A stretch of DNA of 5,453 bases from an uncultured Bacillota bacterium (GTDB taxonomy: Bacteria; Bacillota; Clostridia; Peptostreptococcales; Anaerovoracaceae): assembly GCA_946546075.1 (NCBI GenBank), contig CAMNNV010000093.1, forward strand, positions 1 through 5,453. Direction: 5' to 3'. Under the pieces are notes generated by a model. That model worked only from the letters and a program-made list of their open reading frames with translations. It ran no database searches and was not told the DNA's origin. Positions 3,579 to 5,453 of this stretch are shown here, in pieces. The position numbers were made by a program, and so were the translations under genes. Numbering within the stretch: the first letter of the stretch is position 1; every line of letters begins with the position of its first letter.

Positions 3579-5453
3579 TGGGACGACACTGGCGAATGCA
3601 TACGTGCAGATCCTGCCAACGACCAAAGGAATAAAGAAGAATCTTGAAGCGGAGATGGACGGAGCGGGAGCATCCTCCGGGAGCAAGTTCTCGGGAGCAT
3701 TCTCTAAAGCAGCGAAGTTTAAAGCGATCGGAGCTGCTGCTGGTGCCGCCATAGGGAAGTCCCTTATGGAAGGCGCACAGATGGAGCAAGCCAGAGGCGG
3801 TATCGAAACATTGTTCGGAGCAAAGGGAGCACAGTCGATACAGGAATACGCAGACATGGCAGGCAAATCGGTCAAAGAGGTCTCCGATGAATATAATCGT
3901 CTGAAAAGTGTGGAGAACAAAATGTTCCAAAAAGCTGATCAGGCATGGAGGACTGCAGGCATATCAGCCAATGAATATATGGAGCAATCCACATCCTTTG
4001 CAGCATCATTGCTTCAGTCCGTAGGCGGCGATCAGAAAAAAGCAGCAGACGCGGCGAACAATGCCATAGTTGATATGGCCGACAATGCGAACAAAATGGG
4101 CACACCGCTTGAGGACATCCAAAACGCCTATCAGGGTTTTGCCAAACATAACTACACTATGTTGGATAACCTTAAGTTAGGTTATCAAGGAACAACGACC
4201 GAGATGGAGAGGCTCCTTGCTGATGCCGAGAAGATAAGCGGTCAGAAGTATGACCTGAATAATCTGTCAGATGTCTATGAGGCTATCCATGTTATCCAGG
4301 AAGATCTGCATATCACGGGGACGACAGCCAATGAAGCGGCATCTACTTTGTCAGGATCATTTGCAGCAATGAAGGCGGCTGCGTCAAATATGATGGCAGA
4401 TCTCACCCTTGGGAGGAACATAGGACCGGCGATGAATGATCTCGTAACGTCTGCAGTTACATTCGTTGGTGGTAACCTCATTCCTGCGGTAGGCAGGATA
4501 TTCAAGTCGCTCCCAGATGCGATCCGCACATTCATGAAGGACGGGCTCCCACAGTTGACCAGTATGGGCAGTGATATGCTTGACAGTTTCATCAAGGGAT
4601 CCGATGGATTCGTGGATGCAGGCATCGGGCTCCTGAAGGATATCGCTAAGGGCATCGCGAAGTTCATGCCGAAGTTCGTGAAGAACGCGCCGATCATCAT
4701 CGGGAAGCTGGCGGATGTCATCAACAAGAATGCACCGAAGCTGCTTAAGGCAGCAGGGTTTATCATGCTCACGCTGGGCAAGGGGATCATCAAGAGCATC
4801 CCGGTTCTGATCAAGAACATCCCGACGATCTTCAAGACATTCCTGAAGGTGTGGCAGGCACTTAACTGGCTGAACCTGGGAAGACTGGCGCTCAATGCTG
4901 TCAAGAAGGGAATGACGGCTGTTATCAAGACCATAGGGCCTTATGTCAAGACTGCGTTCACGAAGATCAAGAACTTTATGCTCGCGCCAATAGTCGGAGC
5001 GGGTGTTGCACTGAAGGGAGTGATCCAGAACATCAAGAACAGGTTCTCGTTCGGCGCGATCGCCAGCAAGGTGCGTAGTGCTTTCAACAGGGTCAAGGAA
5101 GCAATCACCAGTCCGATCCGAACGGCGAAGGAGACTGTCAGTGGGATCATTGATAAGATCAAAGGCTTCTTTCCGATCAAGATAGGAAACCTGATCGGCA
5201 AAATACTAAAGCCGAAGATCCCATCGATCGGCATCACATGGAAGAAAGCCAAGAAAGGGATCTTCTCGGTATCATATCCAAAGATCGAGTGGAACGCAAA
5301 GGCGATGAACCAGCCGTACATGTTCAGTGGTGCGACAGTGTTCGGCGCAGGAGAAACCGGTGATGAAGTACTCTACGGAAGACAGTCACTGATGAACGAT
5401 ATTGCCGAGGCGATGCGTGCCGGTGGCGGTTCAGGTGGCACACTGCAGCTGGT
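3571..5453 (+). CDS. Tape measure protein (3' partial)
   Basis: This protein spans the inside of the tail tube and sets tail length. The frame runs from 3571 off the right edge; 627 residues are visible and no stop is reached. Landmarks are an opening ANAYVQILPTTKGIKKNLEAE-type segment (about 6-26), a small-residue helix KAIGAAAGAAIGKS (51-64), and MEQARGGIETLFGAKGA. A conserved block has MLDNLKLGY (197-205) with EMERLLADAEK after it. The AIHVIQEDLHITGTTANEAASTLSGS block (238-263) comes next. A long lysine- and proline-punctuated amphipathic helical stretch fills about 351-480, and a C-terminal-type segment ATVFGAGETGDEVLYGRQSLMNDI covers 588-611. That last motif usually lies near the end of such proteins, so total length is probably only somewhat over 627 residues, a rather short tail. 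No peptidase or lysozyme motif is seen. Codon choice differs at about 3.74-4.30 kb. Confidence 0.95.
   Translation, partial: MASGTTLANAYVQILPTTKGIKKNLEAEMDGAGASSGSKFSGAFSKAAKFKAIGAAAGAAIGKSLMEGAQMEQARGGIETLFGAKGAQSIQEYADMAGKSVKEVSDEYNRLKSVENKMFQKADQAWRTAGISANEYMEQSTSFAASLLQSVGGDQKKAADAANNAIVDMADNANKMGTPLEDIQNAYQGFAKHNYTMLDNLKLGYQGTTTEMERLLADAEKISGQKYDLNNLSDVYEAIHVIQEDLHITGTTANEAASTLSGSFAAMKAAASNMMADLTLGRNIGPAMNDLVTSAVTFVGGNLIPAVGRIFKSLPDAIRTFMKDGLPQLTSMGSDMLDSFIKGSDGFVDAGIGLLKDIAKGIAKFMPKFVKNAPIIIGKLADVINKNAPKLLKAAGFIMLTLGKGIIKSIPVLIKNIPTIFKTFLKVWQALNWLNLGRLALNAVKKGMTAVIKTIGPYVKTAFTKIKNFMLAPIVGAGVALKGVIQNIKNRFSFGAIASKVRSAFNRVKEAITSPIRTAKETVSGIIDKIKGFFPIKIGNLIGKILKPKIPSIGITWKKAKKGIFSVSYPKIEWNAKAMNQPYMFSGATVFGAGETGDEVLYGRQSLMNDIAEAMRAGGGSGGTLQL
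4165..4186 (+). repeat. Perfect 8-bp inverted repeat inside the tape measure gene
   Basis: GATAACCT (4165-4172) and AGGTTATC (4179-4186) are exact reverse complements with a six-base loop (TAAGTT). They encode the conserved DNLKLGY motif, so protein constraint alone may explain most of the pairing. No T-run follows, and no regulatory role is evident. Confidence 0.35.

Noticed and set aside
4275..4934. Long open frame on the minus strand (219 codons) opposite the tape measure gene, with hydrophobic stretches
   Set aside because: It mirrors the codon bias of the plus-strand gene: Lys/Ile codons read backwards give Phe/Leu/Asp-rich sequence. The plus-strand frame has clear tape measure motifs over the same bases.
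4941..5321. Minus-strand open frame that looks like a membrane protein
   Set aside because: It is antisense to the tape measure gene and is explained by its lysine- and isoleucine-rich codons; no independent gene context.
1..5453. Search for tRNA genes, CRISPR arrays, insertion sequences, attachment sites, promoters and intrinsic terminators
   Set aside because: The genes are packed with at most about 12 bases between them, and no cloverleaf, spaced repeat array, transposase, or hairpin plus T-run was seen by eye.

Overview
The window is a continuous piece of the head-to-tail morphogenesis module of a long-tailed (siphovirus-like) phage or prophage. All genes lie on the plus strand, are packed end to end or overlap, and leave no gap longer than about 12 bases. 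The likely host is a Gram-positive Firmicute, perhaps a Clostridia-class gut or rumen bacterium. I infer this from strong AGGAGG-type ribosome binding sites, a moderate GC content (about 50% by eye), preference for AGA/AGG arginine, ATC isoleucine and CAG glutamine codons, and proteins that resemble Firmicute phage families. No host genes, attachment sites, integrase or lysis genes are visible, so prophage versus free phage cannot be decided.

Layout, left to right: (1) HK97-fold major capsid protein, cut at its 5' end by the window edge (1-882); (2) a 54-residue protein with a lysine-rich tail, not recognised with certainty (882-1046); (3) head-tail connector of the Gp19/Gp15/Gp42 type (1050-1436); (4) putative head-closure/stopper protein (1438-1773); (5) short HK97 gp10-like protein (1760-1996); (6) putative tail terminator (1993-2334); (7) major tail (tube) protein (2347-2907); (8) tail assembly chaperone, made as a short form (2920-3201) and probably as a longer -1 frameshift fusion through an A AAA AAC slippery site (3189-3195) into a second frame ending at 3578; (9) tape measure protein from 3571, open at the right edge of the window.

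The genes work as an assembly line. The capsid protein builds the head shell. The connector, closure and gp10-like proteins finish the neck. The terminator caps the tail tube made of the major tail protein. The chaperone pair coats the tape measure, whose length sets tail length.

The core of the window is ordinary for this phage type. I do not see a new defence or mobile system. Points worth a second look are the frameshift site, the lysine-tailed small protein with a perfect 8-bp hairpin in its gene, a strong excess of GATC, and a patch inside the tape measure gene (about 3.74-4.30 kb) whose codon choice and GATC density differ from the rest.
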